Assembly: GCF_001083785.1 (NCBI RefSeq)
Contig: NZ_LAVL01000010.1
Location: forward strand, 52,607-116,606
Direction: 5' to 3'
DNA length: 64,000 nt
Source: Nonomuraea sp. SBT364
GTDB taxonomy: Bacteria > Actinomycetota > Actinomycetes > Streptosporangiales > Streptosporangiaceae
In this document: positions 29,438 through 38,233 of the stretch, one piece after another
Layout: every line of letters starts with the position of its first letter
Position numbering within the stretch: position 1 is the stretch's first letter
Position numbers and translations under genes: made by a program
The notes under the pieces: model-generated
Told to the model about the DNA's origin: nothing
Databases searched by the model: none
The model's input: only the letters and a program-made list of their open reading frames with translations

Positions 29438-30421
29438 TTAGAGGCGGCGCGCCACCTCGGTCGCCCAGTAGGTGAGGATCAGGTCGGCGCCCGCGCGCTT
29501 GATGGAGACCAGCGACTCCATGATCATGCGCTCCCGGTCGACCCACCCGTTGGCGGCGGCGGCCTCGATCATCGCGTACTCGCCGCTCACCTGGTAGGCG
29601 GCCACGGGCACGTCCACCTCGTCGCGGACGCGCCTGATGACGTCGAGGTAGGCCAGCGCGGGCTTGACCATGACGGCGTCGGCGCCTTCGGCCAGGTCGA
29701 GCCGGACCTCGCGCAGCGCCTCCTCCAGCGGCCCGGCCGGGTCCTGCTGGTGGGTGCTGCGGTCGCCGAACTGCGGCGCGCACTCGGCGGCGTCGCGGAA
29801 GGGCCCGTAGAAGGCGGAGGCGTACTTGACGGAGTAGGCGAGGATCGGCACGGCGGAGAACCCCTCGGCGTCGAGCGCCGCCCGGATCACGCCCACCTGG
29901 CCGTCCATCATCCCGCTCGGCGCCACGACCTGGGAGCCGGCCCTGGCCTGCGCGACCGCGATCGAGGCGTAACGCTCCAGCGTGAGGTCGTTGTCCACGT
30001 CACCGGAGGCGGTGAGGATGCCGCAGTGCCCGTTGTCGGTGAACTCGTCCAGGCAGGTGTCGGCCATCACCACGATGGCGTCGCCCACCTCGGAGCTCAC
30101 CTCGCGCAGCGCCACCTGCAGGATGCCGTCGGGGTCGTCGGCGGCCGAGCCGCGCGCGTCCTTGACGGCCGGGATGCCGAACAGGATGAGGCCGCCGACC
30201 CCGGCCTCGGCGGCCTCGTGGGCGGCCTTGCGCAGCGAGTCGCGGGTGTGCTGGAGGACACCGGGCATCGAGGCGACCGGGTTCGGCTCGGTGATGCCCT
30301 CCTTGACGAACAGCGGCAGGATCAGGTCGGCCGGGTGCAGCCGGGTGCCGGACACCATCCGGCGCAGCGCGGCCGAGCGGCGCAGGCGCCGCGGCCGGGC
30401 GACGGGGAACTCGGCACTCAC
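29438..30421 (-). CDS. hemB: Delta-aminolevulinic acid dehydratase (porphobilinogen synthase)
   Basis: The 327-residue enzyme condenses two 5-aminolevulinates to porphobilinogen. Both active-site lysines are visible, in LAYSVKYASAFYGPF and ADAVMVKPALAYLD. The metal-site segment reads DTCLDEFTDNGHCG, so the second cysteine of a classic zinc triad is replaced by Asp. The GTG start overlaps the hemD stop. Confidence 0.96.
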   Translation of the reverse strand: MSAEFPVARPRRLRRSAALRRMVSGTRLHPADLILPLFVKEGITEPNPVASMPGVLQHTRDSLRKAAHEAAEAGVGGLILFGIPAVKDARGSAADDPDGILQVALREVSSEVGDAIVVMADTCLDEFTDNGHCGILTASGDVDNDLTLERYASIAVAQARAGSQVVAPSGMMDGQVGVIRAALDAEGFSAVPILAYSVKYASAFYGPFRDAAECAPQFGDRSTHQQDPAGPLEEALREVRLDLAEGADAVMVKPALAYLDVIRRVRDEVDVPVAAYQVSGEYAMIEAAAANGWVDRERMIMESLVSIKRAGADLILTYWATEVARRL

Positions 30422-31962
30422 TTGGCTCTCCTCCTGGCTCCTCGGCGGTTCTGCGACGGCCTGCGCGGCGTGTCACCGGCGGCCAGCGCGGCCTGGCGCT
30501 GCTTGGCGCCGTACTCGGCGAGCGCGGACGCCAGCGCCGACGCGGACGCCCTGTCGGCCATCACGTCGACGCGCAGCCCGAACTCCTCGGCCGTCTTGGC
30601 GGTCTGCGGCCCGATGACGGCGATCACGGTGACGTTGTGCGGCTTGCCCGCGATGCCCACCAGGTTGCGCACCGTCGAGGACGAGGTGAACAGCACCGCG
30701 TCGAACCCGCCGCCCTTGATGGCCTCGCGGATCGGCGCGGGCGGCGGAGCGGCCCGCACGGTGCGGTAGGCGGTGACGTCGTCGCACTCCCAGCCCAGCT
30801 CGGTCAGCCCGGCCACGAGCGTGTCGGTGGAGATGTCGGCGCGCGGCAGCAGCACCCGGTTGATCGGGTCGAGCATCGAGTCGTAGGGCGGCCACTCGGC
30901 CACCAGGCCCTCCGACGACTGCTCGTCCGAGGGCAGGAGGTCCGGCTTGACGCCGAACTCGACCAGCGCCCGCGCGGTGGCGTCGCCCACGGCGGCCACC
31001 TTGAGCCCGGCGAACGCACGCGCGTCGAGGCCGTACTCCTCGAACTTCTCGCGCACCGCCTTGACCGCGTTGGCGCTGGTGAAGGCCACCCACTCGTAGC
31101 GGCCGGTGACCAGGCCCTTGATGGCGCGGTCCATCTGCTGCGGGGTGCGCGGCGGCTCGACCGAGATGGTCGGCACCTCCTCCGGCACCGCGCCGTAGGA
31201 GGTGAGCTGCTCCGACAGGCTCTTGGACTGCTCCTTGGTGCGCGGCACCAGCACCCGCCAGCCGAACAGCGGCTTGGTCTCGAACCACGACAGCTTGTCG
31301 CGCAGCCCCACGGCCTCGCCGACGACGATCAGCGCGGGCTCGGTGAAGCCGGCGTGCTTGAGGTCTGCGTGCAGCCTGCCGAGCGTGGAGACCACCGTGT
31401 ACTGCTCGGTGGTGGTGCCGCCGCTGCTGACCGCCACCGGGGTGCCGTCGGGCTTGCCGCCGGCGATCAGCGCCTTGCCGATCGCGACGGCCTCGGTGAT
31501 GCCGTTGTAGATCACCAGCGTGCCGGGACAGGCCGCGTGGGAGGACCAGTCCTGGTCCTGGGCGGCGTCGACGACCCGGAACTCGGGCACCGACGACGCC
31601 GGCGGGATGCCCGCGTAGCCGAGGACGGCGGTCGCGGGCGGCACACCGGGCACGATCTCGAAGTCCACCTCCGCCGCGGCGCACGCCGCGGCCTCCTCGG
31701 TGATCGAGGAGAACAGCATCGGGTCGCCCTCGCAGAGCCGCACCACGAGCCGGCCGGACTGGGCGTGCTTGACGAGGTCGTTCGCGGCGACTTCCACACC
31801 GGGACGGCAGTGCTTCAGCAGCGGGCCGTGCAGGTCCTCGTCGAGGATCACGACGTCGGCCTTGCCCAGCAGCTCGGCGCCGCGGAGCGTGAGAAGGTTC
31901 GGGTCGCCGGGCCCGGCGCCCACGAACGCGACGAAACCGGAGGTCGGGCTATCGGAGCTCAA
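30418..31962 (-). CDS. hemD: Uroporphyrinogen-III methyltransferase/synthase fusion
   Basis: The 514-residue protein joins two enzymes. Residues 1-240 are a tetrapyrrole-methylase (SUMT/CobA) fold with VGAGPGDPNLLTLRGAELL. Residues 245-490 are uroporphyrinogen-III synthase, with VAFTSANAVKAV and LFTSSSTVRNLV. The C-terminus is a basic tail. Actinobacteria commonly carry this fusion. The TTG start at 31962 overlaps the hemC stop (TTGA). The methylase half departs from the usual GGDPFVFGRG motif, showing EGDPMLFSS instead. Confidence 0.92.
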   Translation of the reverse strand: MSSDSPTSGFVAFVGAGPGDPNLLTLRGAELLGKADVVILDEDLHGPLLKHCRPGVEVAANDLVKHAQSGRLVVRLCEGDPMLFSSITEEAAACAAAEVDFEIVPGVPPATAVLGYAGIPPASSVPEFRVVDAAQDQDWSSHAACPGTLVIYNGITEAVAIGKALIAGGKPDGTPVAVSSGGTTTEQYTVVSTLGRLHADLKHAGFTEPALIVVGEAVGLRDKLSWFETKPLFGWRVLVPRTKEQSKSLSEQLTSYGAVPEEVPTISVEPPRTPQQMDRAIKGLVTGRYEWVAFTSANAVKAVREKFEEYGLDARAFAGLKVAAVGDATARALVEFGVKPDLLPSDEQSSEGLVAEWPPYDSMLDPINRVLLPRADISTDTLVAGLTELGWECDDVTAYRTVRAAPPPAPIREAIKGGGFDAVLFTSSSTVRNLVGIAGKPHNVTVIAVIGPQTAKTAEEFGLRVDVMADRASASALASALAEYGAKQRQAALAAGDTPRRPSQNRRGARRRAK

Positions 31963-32879
31963 TGGGAATGCTCCCCCATCAATCTGTCGGCCCCTTCGTG
32001 AAGCATCTCGGCCGCTAGCCGGCGGCCCAGATCTTCCGCCTCCGAAGGAGAGCCGGCGGTGGACTTGCGTACCGCGAGGGCGCCGTCGATGGCGACGACC
32101 GCGGCGGTCAGGTTCAGAGTGTGCCCGTCATCGAGCGCGAACGCACCCACGGGCGCCGAGCAGCCGGCCTCCAGCGCGGCCAGCACGGACCGCTCGGCGG
32201 CCACGGCGGAGCGGGTCCGCGGGTCGTCGAGCTGCCCCAGGAAGGCGACCAGGTCGTCGCGGTCGGCCAGGCACTCCACGGCCAGCGAGCCCTGACCGGG
32301 GGCCGGGAGCAGCTCCTCGACCTCGAAGATCTGGGCGATCTCGGCGGTCCGGCCGATCCTGGTGAGGCCGGCCGAGGCCAGCACGACGGCGTCGAGCTCG
32401 CCCGAGGTGACCTTGCCGATCCGGGTGTCGGCGTTGCCGCGGATGGCCACGTACTCCAGATCGGGGCGCATGGCCCGGAGCATGGCGACGCGGCGCGGCG
32501 AGCCGGTGCCGACCTTGGCGCCGGCCGGGAGTTCGGCGAAGGCCCGCCGGCCGACCAGCGCGTCGCGGTGGTCGTGACGGGTGGGTAGCGCGGCCAGCGC
32601 GATGCGCGGGTCGGGCTTGGTGGGCAGGTCCTTCAGCGAGTGGACGGCGAAGTCGACCTCGCCCTCGATCAGCTTGTCGCGCAGCGCGCTGACGAACACG
32701 CCGGTGCCGCCGAGCGTGGCCAGGTGTGCCTTGCTCACGTCGCCGAACGTGGTGACGCCGACCAGCTCGATCGCCCGGCCGGTGCGCTCGGTGTAGGAGT
32801 CGGCGACCATCTGGGACTGGGTGGTCGCCATCAGGCTGCGTCTCGTGCCGAGCCGCAGCGGCTCCGTGCGCGGAGTCAC
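31959..32879 (-). CDS. hemC: Porphobilinogen deaminase (hydroxymethylbilane synthase)
   Basis: The 306-residue enzyme polymerises four porphobilinogens. The cysteine that carries the dipyrromethane cofactor is Cys240 in ALEAGCSAPVGAFA; the substrate-binding loop HSLKDLPT lies near residue 80. The GTG start overlaps the hemA stop. Confidence 0.97.
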   Translation of the reverse strand: MTPRTEPLRLGTRRSLMATTQSQMVADSYTERTGRAIELVGVTTFGDVSKAHLATLGGTGVFVSALRDKLIEGEVDFAVHSLKDLPTKPDPRIALAALPTRHDHRDALVGRRAFAELPAGAKVGTGSPRRVAMLRAMRPDLEYVAIRGNADTRIGKVTSGELDAVVLASAGLTRIGRTAEIAQIFEVEELLPAPGQGSLAVECLADRDDLVAFLGQLDDPRTRSAVAAERSVLAALEAGCSAPVGAFALDDGHTLNLTAAVVAIDGALAVRKSTAGSPSEAEDLGRRLAAEMLHEGADRLMGEHSH

Positions 32880-34132
32880 AGCTCCACCTCCCTCACGGCC
32901 TCGGGCATCTTCGGATCCAGGTCGAACAGCTCGCGCAGCGCCTCGGCATAATGATCGCCTCCGGGCGAGGTGGCGAGCCGCTTGACACGCACGGTGGGCT
33001 CGTGAAGCAGTTTGTCAACGACCCGTTGCACGGTGAGCGTCACCTCGTCCTTGATTCTGCCGTCCAGCTCCGGCACCCGCATCATCAGGCGCCCCAGCTC
33101 GGACTCGACCACGCCGGCGGCCTTGCTGCGCAGCGCCACCACGGTGGGGGTCACCCTGGCGGCCCGTTCGGCGTCCAGGTAGGCCGTCAGCTCCTCGGCG
33201 ACGAGCGCGCGCACGGACCTGACCGCGTCGCCCTCCTGCGAGCCGATGCCGGACTCGCGGATCGCCTCCAGGTCGACCAGCGTCACGCCGGGGACGGCGC
33301 GCACGGCCGGGTCGATGTCGTGCGGCAGCGCCAGGTCCAGCAGGAACGCGCCGCGCGTCACCATGTCCGCGGTGATCACGTGCTTGCCGGCGCCGGTGCA
33401 GGTGATCACCAGGTCGGCCTCGGCCAGTTCGCGGGAGACCGCCGCGAACTCCACCGCCCGGCCGCCGACGGTCTCGGCCAGCCGCGCGCCGCGCGAGAAC
33501 GTACGGTTGGCGATCACGATGTCGGTGACTCCGGCGCGCGCCAGCGTGGCGGCGGCCAGCGAGCTCATCGAGCCCGCGCCGACCACCAGGGCGCGCAGGC
33601 CGGTCAGCTCGCCCGCCAGCGCCAGACCGGCCGTCACCAGGGAGGCGCCCGCCTGGTCGATGCCGGTGTCGGTGTGGGCGCGCTTGCCCACGCGCAGCGC
33701 CTGCTGGGCCAGCTCGTTGAGGGTCGCGCCGACCGTGCCCTGCTTCTGCGCCAGCTTGAGCGCCCGCCGGACCTGGCCGAGGATCTGGCCCTCGCCCACG
33801 ACCATCGAGTCGAGGCCGCACACCAGCGAGAACAGATGCTCGACGGCCCGCTCCTCGTAGTGCACGTAGAGGTGCGGGGTCAGCTCGTCGACGGGCACGC
33901 CCGAGTGGAGGCTGAGCAGCCCGGTGACGGCGTTGACGGCGGCGTGGAAGCGGTCGACGGCGACGTAGACCTCGACCCGGTTGCAGGTCGAGACCACGAA
34001 GGCCTCGGCGACGCAGGCGTCCTGCTGGACGTCGTGCAGGAGCTTCACGAGCGCGTCGCCCGTCACCGAGACGCGCTCCAGCAGGGCCACCGGAGCCGTC
34101 CGGTGGCTGAGTCCGATCGCCAGAACACTCAT
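32876..34132 (-). CDS. hemA: Glutamyl-tRNA reductase
   Basis: The 418-residue NADPH enzyme performs the first step of C5 heme synthesis. The catalytic cysteine is in VSTCNRVEVY near residue 50, the NADPH-binding segment ALVVGAGSMSSLAA near residue 185, and the C-terminal dimerisation helices follow. The ATG overlaps the rex stop (ATGA), so this gene is in the rex transcript. Confidence 0.97.
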   Translation of the reverse strand: MSVLAIGLSHRTAPVALLERVSVTGDALVKLLHDVQQDACVAEAFVVSTCNRVEVYVAVDRFHAAVNAVTGLLSLHSGVPVDELTPHLYVHYEERAVEHLFSLVCGLDSMVVGEGQILGQVRRALKLAQKQGTVGATLNELAQQALRVGKRAHTDTGIDQAGASLVTAGLALAGELTGLRALVVGAGSMSSLAAATLARAGVTDIVIANRTFSRGARLAETVGGRAVEFAAVSRELAEADLVITCTGAGKHVITADMVTRGAFLLDLALPHDIDPAVRAVPGVTLVDLEAIRESGIGSQEGDAVRSVRALVAEELTAYLDAERAARVTPTVVALRSKAAGVVESELGRLMMRVPELDGRIKDEVTLTVQRVVDKLLHEPTVRVKRLATSPGGDHYAEALRELFDLDPKMPEAVREVEL

Positions 34133-34806
34133 TGACTGTCCACTGCCATGAGTGGCCCCCCAGCTTTGCGTTGCTCATGGAACGCAAGGATCTGCAGTTC
34201 GATGGATAGGTCGACTTTACGGACATCGACGCCGTCCGGAACGGTGAGCACGACCGGGGCGAAGTTGAGGATGCTGGTCACCCCGGCGGCCACCACACGA
34301 TCGCATACTTCCTGTGCCGCCGCCGCCGGTGTCGCCAGAACCACGATCGAGACTCCACGCCGTTCGATCACGGCTTCCAGTTCGTCGATGTGCTCCACAT
34401 TCAACCCCGCTATGTCGTCGCCCACGACTTCGGGGTCGGCGTCGAAGACGGCCGCGATGCGGAATCCCCGGGACACGAAACCGCCGTAACCGGCGAGCGC
34501 GCGGCCCAGGTTACCGACTCCGACGATGGCCACGGCCCAGTCCTGGGTGAGACCGAGCTCACGGGAGATCTGGTAGACGAGGTACTCGACGTCGTAGCCG
34601 ACGCCGCGGGTGCCGTAGGAGCCCAGGTGTGACAGGTCCTTGCGAAGTTTGGCCGAGTTGACGCCGGCGGCCACGGCGAGATCCTCGGAGCTCACGGTCG
34701 CCACCCCGCGCTCGGCCATCCCGTGCAACGCCCGCAGGTAGAGCGGCAGCCGGGCGACGGTTGCCTCGGGGATGCCGCGATCACGGGGGTGGGACGGGCT
34801 CTTCAC
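34129..34806 (-). CDS. rex: Redox-sensing transcriptional repressor Rex
   Basis: The 225-residue repressor has an N-terminal winged helix (residues about 10-80, with EATVARLPLYLRALHGMAE and SAKLRKDLSHLGSYGTRGVGY) and a Rossmann domain with the NAD(H) motif VAIVGVGNLGRALAGY. NADH binding releases it from DNA. The GTG start at 34806 has a GGAG ribosome-binding site. The leader contains a 6-bp hairpin (34829-34843). It heads rex-hemA-hemC-hemD-hemB, the arrangement known from Streptomyces. Confidence 0.97.
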   Translation of the reverse strand: MKSPSHPRDRGIPEATVARLPLYLRALHGMAERGVATVSSEDLAVAAGVNSAKLRKDLSHLGSYGTRGVGYDVEYLVYQISRELGLTQDWAVAIVGVGNLGRALAGYGGFVSRGFRIAAVFDADPEVVGDDIAGLNVEHIDELEAVIERRGVSIVVLATPAAAAQEVCDRVVAAGVTSILNFAPVVLTVPDGVDVRKVDLSIELQILAFHEQRKAGGPLMAVDSQ

Positions 34807-34879
34807 GTGCCGGAGCTCCAGGGGAAAGGCGGCCGTGGGCCGCGTGAGTGGAATGGAACCGTCTTTCAGGTTAATCCTT

Positions 34880-34897
34880 TTGTGAACCGATGCACAA
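34880..34897. promoter_or_regulatory. Rex operator between rex and the glutaredoxin gene
   Basis: TTGTGAACCGATGCACAA differs from the symmetric Rex consensus at one arm position. It lies 74 bases upstream of rex and 33 bases upstream of the glutaredoxin-like gene. On the minus strand TTGTGC inside the site and TTAACC 17 bases later could be the rex promoter. Autoregulation of rex through such a site is established in Streptomyces; control of the divergent gene is inference. Confidence 0.85.
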
Positions 34898-34930
34898 AGT
34901 CACCTTCCAGGGAGCGCTACCTTGGAGGCC

Positions 34931-35167
34931 ATGCACCGCATCACGCTGCTCGGGAAGCCCGGCTGCCACCTGTGTGACGACGCGCGCGAGATCATCGCCC
35001 GCGTGGCGGGCGAGCTGGGCGTGCCGTGGGAGGAAGTGAGCATCGACTCCTCCGACGAGCTGCGCGAACGCTACTGGGAGATGATCCCGGTCACGTTGAT
35101 CGACGGGGAGCAGCACGACTTCTGGCGCGTGTCCGAGGACCGCCTGCGTGCGGCCCTGGCGGGTTAG
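34931..35167 (+). CDS. Glutaredoxin-like protein
   Basis: The 78-residue thioredoxin-fold protein has the redox motif GKPGCHLCDDA (CxxC at about residues 12-15) and the cis-proline in MIPVTLIDGE. It belongs to the short glutaredoxin-like family next to hemA in actinobacteria. The ATG at 34931 is used; an in-frame TTG at 34922 with a more distant AGGGAG is also possible. It diverges from rex across the Rex operator. Its stop overlaps the convergent gene by four bases. Confidence 0.85.
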   Translation: MHRITLLGKPGCHLCDDAREIIARVAGELGVPWEEVSIDSSDELRERYWEMIPVTLIDGEQHDFWRVSEDRLRAALAG

Positions 35168-36636
35168 AACATCGCGGTCGGCAGCGGCACGACCTTGGCC
35201 GCCTGGACGTTGAGCTCGATGATGTTGGTGGCCAGCACCATGGACTGCCGGTCGCTGATGAACCTCTCGACGTGCGGCTGCCGCTGGTGGTCGCGGTAGG
35301 CCACCTCGTCGCGGTAGAGCTCGTAGACGATGCGCTGCAGCGGCGCCGACTTCACCGCGTGGCAGGCGTAGACGAGCGTGTCGGGCTCGCCCCGGCGCAC
35401 CGCCTCGACGGTCTGCTCGGCGAGCCGGTCGAAGGCCGCGCCCGAGCCGTCCATGAGCGTGAAGACGGTGAGCATGCCGTAGATGTTCGGCGACAGCTTG
35501 GCCGATCCGACGGCGGCCTGCGGGGCCGAGTGCGGGGTCGGCTGCGGGCCGGGCTGGGCGGCCTGGCGGCGGCCGCGCGGCGAGAACAGCTCGGCGCCCG
35601 GGTAGACGGCGCCGGTGGCCGGCATCGAGCCGGTGGACGGCATCGAGAGGTCGGGCCGCTCGCCGGTGACGGGCATGCCGTAGTCGGGCCGCTCGCCGTT
35701 CATGATGTAACCGGTCGACGGGCCCGCGTCGGGCGGCGGTGACATGCGGGCGGCGTAGTCGACCTCGTCGTTGGCCCGGTATTCGGCGACCAGGTCGCCC
35801 AGCCCGGACTTGCGCGGCCGGGCCGGCTCGGCGATCGGCTCCGGCGCCTCCCGATGGCCCACCGGCTCCTGCCGGTGCCCGGCCACCGGCCGGTCGTCGC
35901 GGCGTCCCGCCGCCCGCTCCTCGCGCCTGCTCGCCGCCGGCACGGGCTCGTCCTCGTCGTCGTCCTCGTACGGGGCGAGCGGGCGGAGCACGGCGTACCA
36001 GATGGCCGCCGCGGCGACGATGAGCAGCACGACGGTGAAGACGGCGGGCACCTTGAACTGCATCGCGCCCATGAGCGCCAGCCCCGACGGCGCGATGACG
36101 AGCGTGGCGTGCAGGTTGTCGGTGTCGTACTCGTCGCCGTTGCGCCAGCGCAGCGCGGCCACCACCACGGCCACCAGCATGATCAGCCCGGCGATGGCGT
36201 GCACGCCGGTCAGCAGCGACGACGGGATGAGCGCCCAGTGCGCGGACGCGGGGGGCAGCGACTTGCCCATCTCCTCGCTGACGAGCGGGTCGACGAGCAT
36301 GATGACCGTGGCGACGATCGTGTAGGCGATGCCGAACAGCCAGCCGAGGAACTTCGGCGGCACCTTCTCCGACAGGAGCTGGATCAGCCCGATCGCCAGC
36401 CAGAGCGGCGCCAGCAGTGATCCGGCGATCTGGACGAGCTTGAACGTGAGGGCGCCGAACCCCATGAGGTGGCCGAACCCGGCCACGCCCAGCGCGAGGC
36501 AGAGCGCCGGGGCTGCAACGGTCCAGGCGATCAGCCAGCCCTCGGGCTCCTCACGCAATCGGGTGACCAGGGCGCCGGTGGCGATCCCTGCCAGAAGCGC
36601 TCCGGCGAAGGCGATGACAGCAACGAGGATCTCCAT
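35164..36636 (-). CDS. Seven-helix membrane protein fused to an ABM-like domain
   Basis: The 490-residue protein has about seven membrane helices in residues 1-225, then a disordered Pro/Arg/Glu-rich region (about 225-385) containing repeated MP-TG motifs (MPVTGERPD, MPSTG, MPATG). Residues 390-490 resemble an antibiotic-biosynthesis-monooxygenase (ABM) ferredoxin-like fold, with AVKSAPLQRIVYELYRDE and a His-containing helix. I recognise no named family for the whole protein. A sensor or membrane-tethered role is speculative. Confidence 0.7.
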   Translation of the reverse strand: MEILVAVIAFAGALLAGIATGALVTRLREEPEGWLIAWTVAAPALCLALGVAGFGHLMGFGALTFKLVQIAGSLLAPLWLAIGLIQLLSEKVPPKFLGWLFGIAYTIVATVIMLVDPLVSEEMGKSLPPASAHWALIPSSLLTGVHAIAGLIMLVAVVVAALRWRNGDEYDTDNLHATLVIAPSGLALMGAMQFKVPAVFTVVLLIVAAAAIWYAVLRPLAPYEDDDEDEPVPAASRREERAAGRRDDRPVAGHRQEPVGHREAPEPIAEPARPRKSGLGDLVAEYRANDEVDYAARMSPPPDAGPSTGYIMNGERPDYGMPVTGERPDLSMPSTGSMPATGAVYPGAELFSPRGRRQAAQPGPQPTPHSAPQAAVGSAKLSPNIYGMLTVFTLMDGSGAAFDRLAEQTVEAVRRGEPDTLVYACHAVKSAPLQRIVYELYRDEVAYRDHQRQPHVERFISDRQSMVLATNIIELNVQAAKVVPLPTAMF

Positions 36637-36746
36637 GGTGACTCCAATGCTGCCGGACTACGCCTCTCAACCGGTAGCCGAAGAGGGAACGGGTCGGTCC
36701 ACACCGTATCTGCCGATTGCGGGGATTCTTACCAGCGGGAAGCGGA

Positions 36747-36775
36747 TTGTGGAATTTCCGGTTGATTTCTAGAGT
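36747..36775 (+). promoter_or_regulatory. Candidate promoter of the bldN-like gene
   Basis: TTGTGG (36747-36752) and TAGAGT (36770-36775) are separated by 17 bases and lie 39 bases upstream of the sigma-factor start, in an AT-rich pocket of an otherwise GC-rich gap. Confidence 0.45.
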
Positions 36776-36814
36776 GTTCGAGCACGCCGCACCCCTTCGC
36801 CCTAGGGATACCGG

Positions 36815-37453
36815 ATGCCTGACTCGTGGCCGTTCGCCGGGCTGCTCGCGCCAGCAGTCGCTGGCCCCGCCCCGGCGACCGAGCCTGCCGTGCGCGAAGA
36901 GCTCTCCGACGACCTGCGCACCCTCGTCCTGCACGCCAAGACCGGCGACTCGGACGCCTTTGGCACGCTCTACGACCGCTACGTGGATCTGGTCTATCGC
37001 TACATCTACTTCCGGGTCGGCTCCCATCCGCTGGCCGAGGATCTGACCAGCGAGACCTTCCTGCGGGCGCTGCGGCGCATCGCGGACTTCACCTGGCAGG
37101 GCCGCGACTTCGGCGCCTGGCTGGTGACCATCGCCAGAAACCTGGTGACCGACCACTTCAAGTCCGGACGCTACCGACTGGAGGTCCCGACCGGCGAGAT
37201 ACTCGACGTCCCGCTCGACGGGTCGCACATCCCCGAGAACGCCGTGGTCACGGCCATCATCAACGACCGGGTGCTACACGCCGTCCGGGACCTCAACCCC
37301 GAACAGCAGGAGTGCGTCGTCCTGCGATTCCTGCACGGCCTGTCGCTCGCGGAAACCGCGCTGATCATGGGGAAGAAGAGTGGAGCGATCAAAGCGCTGC
37401 AGTTCCGTGCCATCCGGGCGCTGGCCAGGGCGCTCAAACACGACCTTGCGTAA
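36815..37453 (+). CDS. bldN: ECF RNA polymerase sigma factor, BldN-like
   Basis: The 212-residue protein has region 2 (GDSDAFGTLYDRYVDLVYRY, then LAEDLTSETFLRAL) and region 4 (LNPEQQECVVLRFLHGLSLA) joined by a short linker. An N-terminal extension of about 30 residues precedes region 2, recalling the pro-sequence of Streptomyces BldN. The adjacent RsbN-like anti-sigma gene and nearby rex-hem cluster match the bldN locus of Streptomyces coelicolor. A TAGGGA ribosome-binding site precedes the ATG. Confidence 0.85.
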   Translation: MPDSWPFAGLLAPAVAGPAPATEPAVREELSDDLRTLVLHAKTGDSDAFGTLYDRYVDLVYRYIYFRVGSHPLAEDLTSETFLRALRRIADFTWQGRDFGAWLVTIARNLVTDHFKSGRYRLEVPTGEILDVPLDGSHIPENAVVTAIINDRVLHAVRDLNPEQQECVVLRFLHGLSLAETALIMGKKSGAIKALQFRAIRALARALKHDLA

Positions 37454-37524
37454 CCTCCCGCCACGGAACGTCGTTAGGCAGGTATCACCACAGGACCGAG
37501 CCGCGGGGGCGTCAGGGGGCCGCC

Positions 37525-38223
37525 ATGAGTAGGGCGCGCAGATCGCAGGAGCGTGTGCTGGAGCACCTCACCGAGCTGTCCGGACGCCCGCTGGGCGGCG
37601 GCCCGGACCCGGCCTTCCGTGAGCGCCTGCGCGACGAGCTCGCCGCCGCCCGCGCCGCCGTCGCCGCGCCGGCCCGCTCCCCGCACCGCGCCGGGAGCCG
37701 TTCCGGCAACCGGGCCCGCGGCGGCAACCGGGCCGCCAACCGCCCCTCGCACCGCAGAACGCGCGCCCGGCGGCGCTCGCCCGCCTCCGCGCTGGTCTCG
37801 TTCGGGCTCGTGACCGCGATGATGCTGTCCGCCGTCGTGACGTACCAGTCGGTGCCCGGCGACGCCCTCTACCCGCTCAAGCGGGCCGCGGAGAGCACGC
37901 TGGTCCGTCTCAGCACCGACGACGTCGTACGGGGCGAGCGCGAGCTGGTGTCGGCCAAGACACGCGCCGAGGAGGTCGCCCAGCTCCTCGGCTCGTCCGA
38001 GGGCGGCCCCCTGGTCGGCAAGACGCTGAAGGACATGGAGCGGTCGACCCGGGCGGGCATCAGCAGGCTCCGCCGCGCCGAGCCGCGCTCTCCGAAGATC
38101 GACAAGTTCGCCGAGGACCAGCGGAACATGGTCGGGCCGATGCTGGAGCGGCTCGACGGCCCGCAGCAGGACCAGGCGGTCGGCTACCTGGACTACATCG
38201 AGGGGCTCGTCGCGCCTAGGTAA
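37525..38223 (+). CDS. rsbN: RsbN-like transmembrane anti-sigma factor (DUF5667)
   Basis: The 232-residue protein has a cytoplasmic N-terminal part with an unusually Arg/Gly/Asn-rich linker (about residues 45-90), one membrane helix (about 93-112), and an outside DUF5667 domain beginning [15 protein letters not shown]. This is the layout of Streptomyces RsbN, which holds sigma BldN inactive. It lies 71 bases after the sigma gene, so it may have its own, possibly sigma-BldN-dependent, promoter. The ATG at 37525 follows a GGGGG ribosome-binding site. Confidence 0.82.
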   Translation: MSRARRSQERVLEHLTELSGRPLGGGPDPAFRERLRDELAAARAAVAAPARSPHRAGSRSGNRARGGNRAANRPSHRRTRARRRSPASALVSFGLVTAMMLSAVVTYQSVPGDALYPLKRAAESTLVRLSTDDVVRGERELVSAKTRAEEVAQLLGSSEGGPLVGKTLKDMERSTRAGISRLRRAEPRSPKIDKFAEDQRNMVGPMLERLDGPQQDQAVGYLDYIEGLVAPR

Positions 38224-38233
38224 GCTGAGGCCC

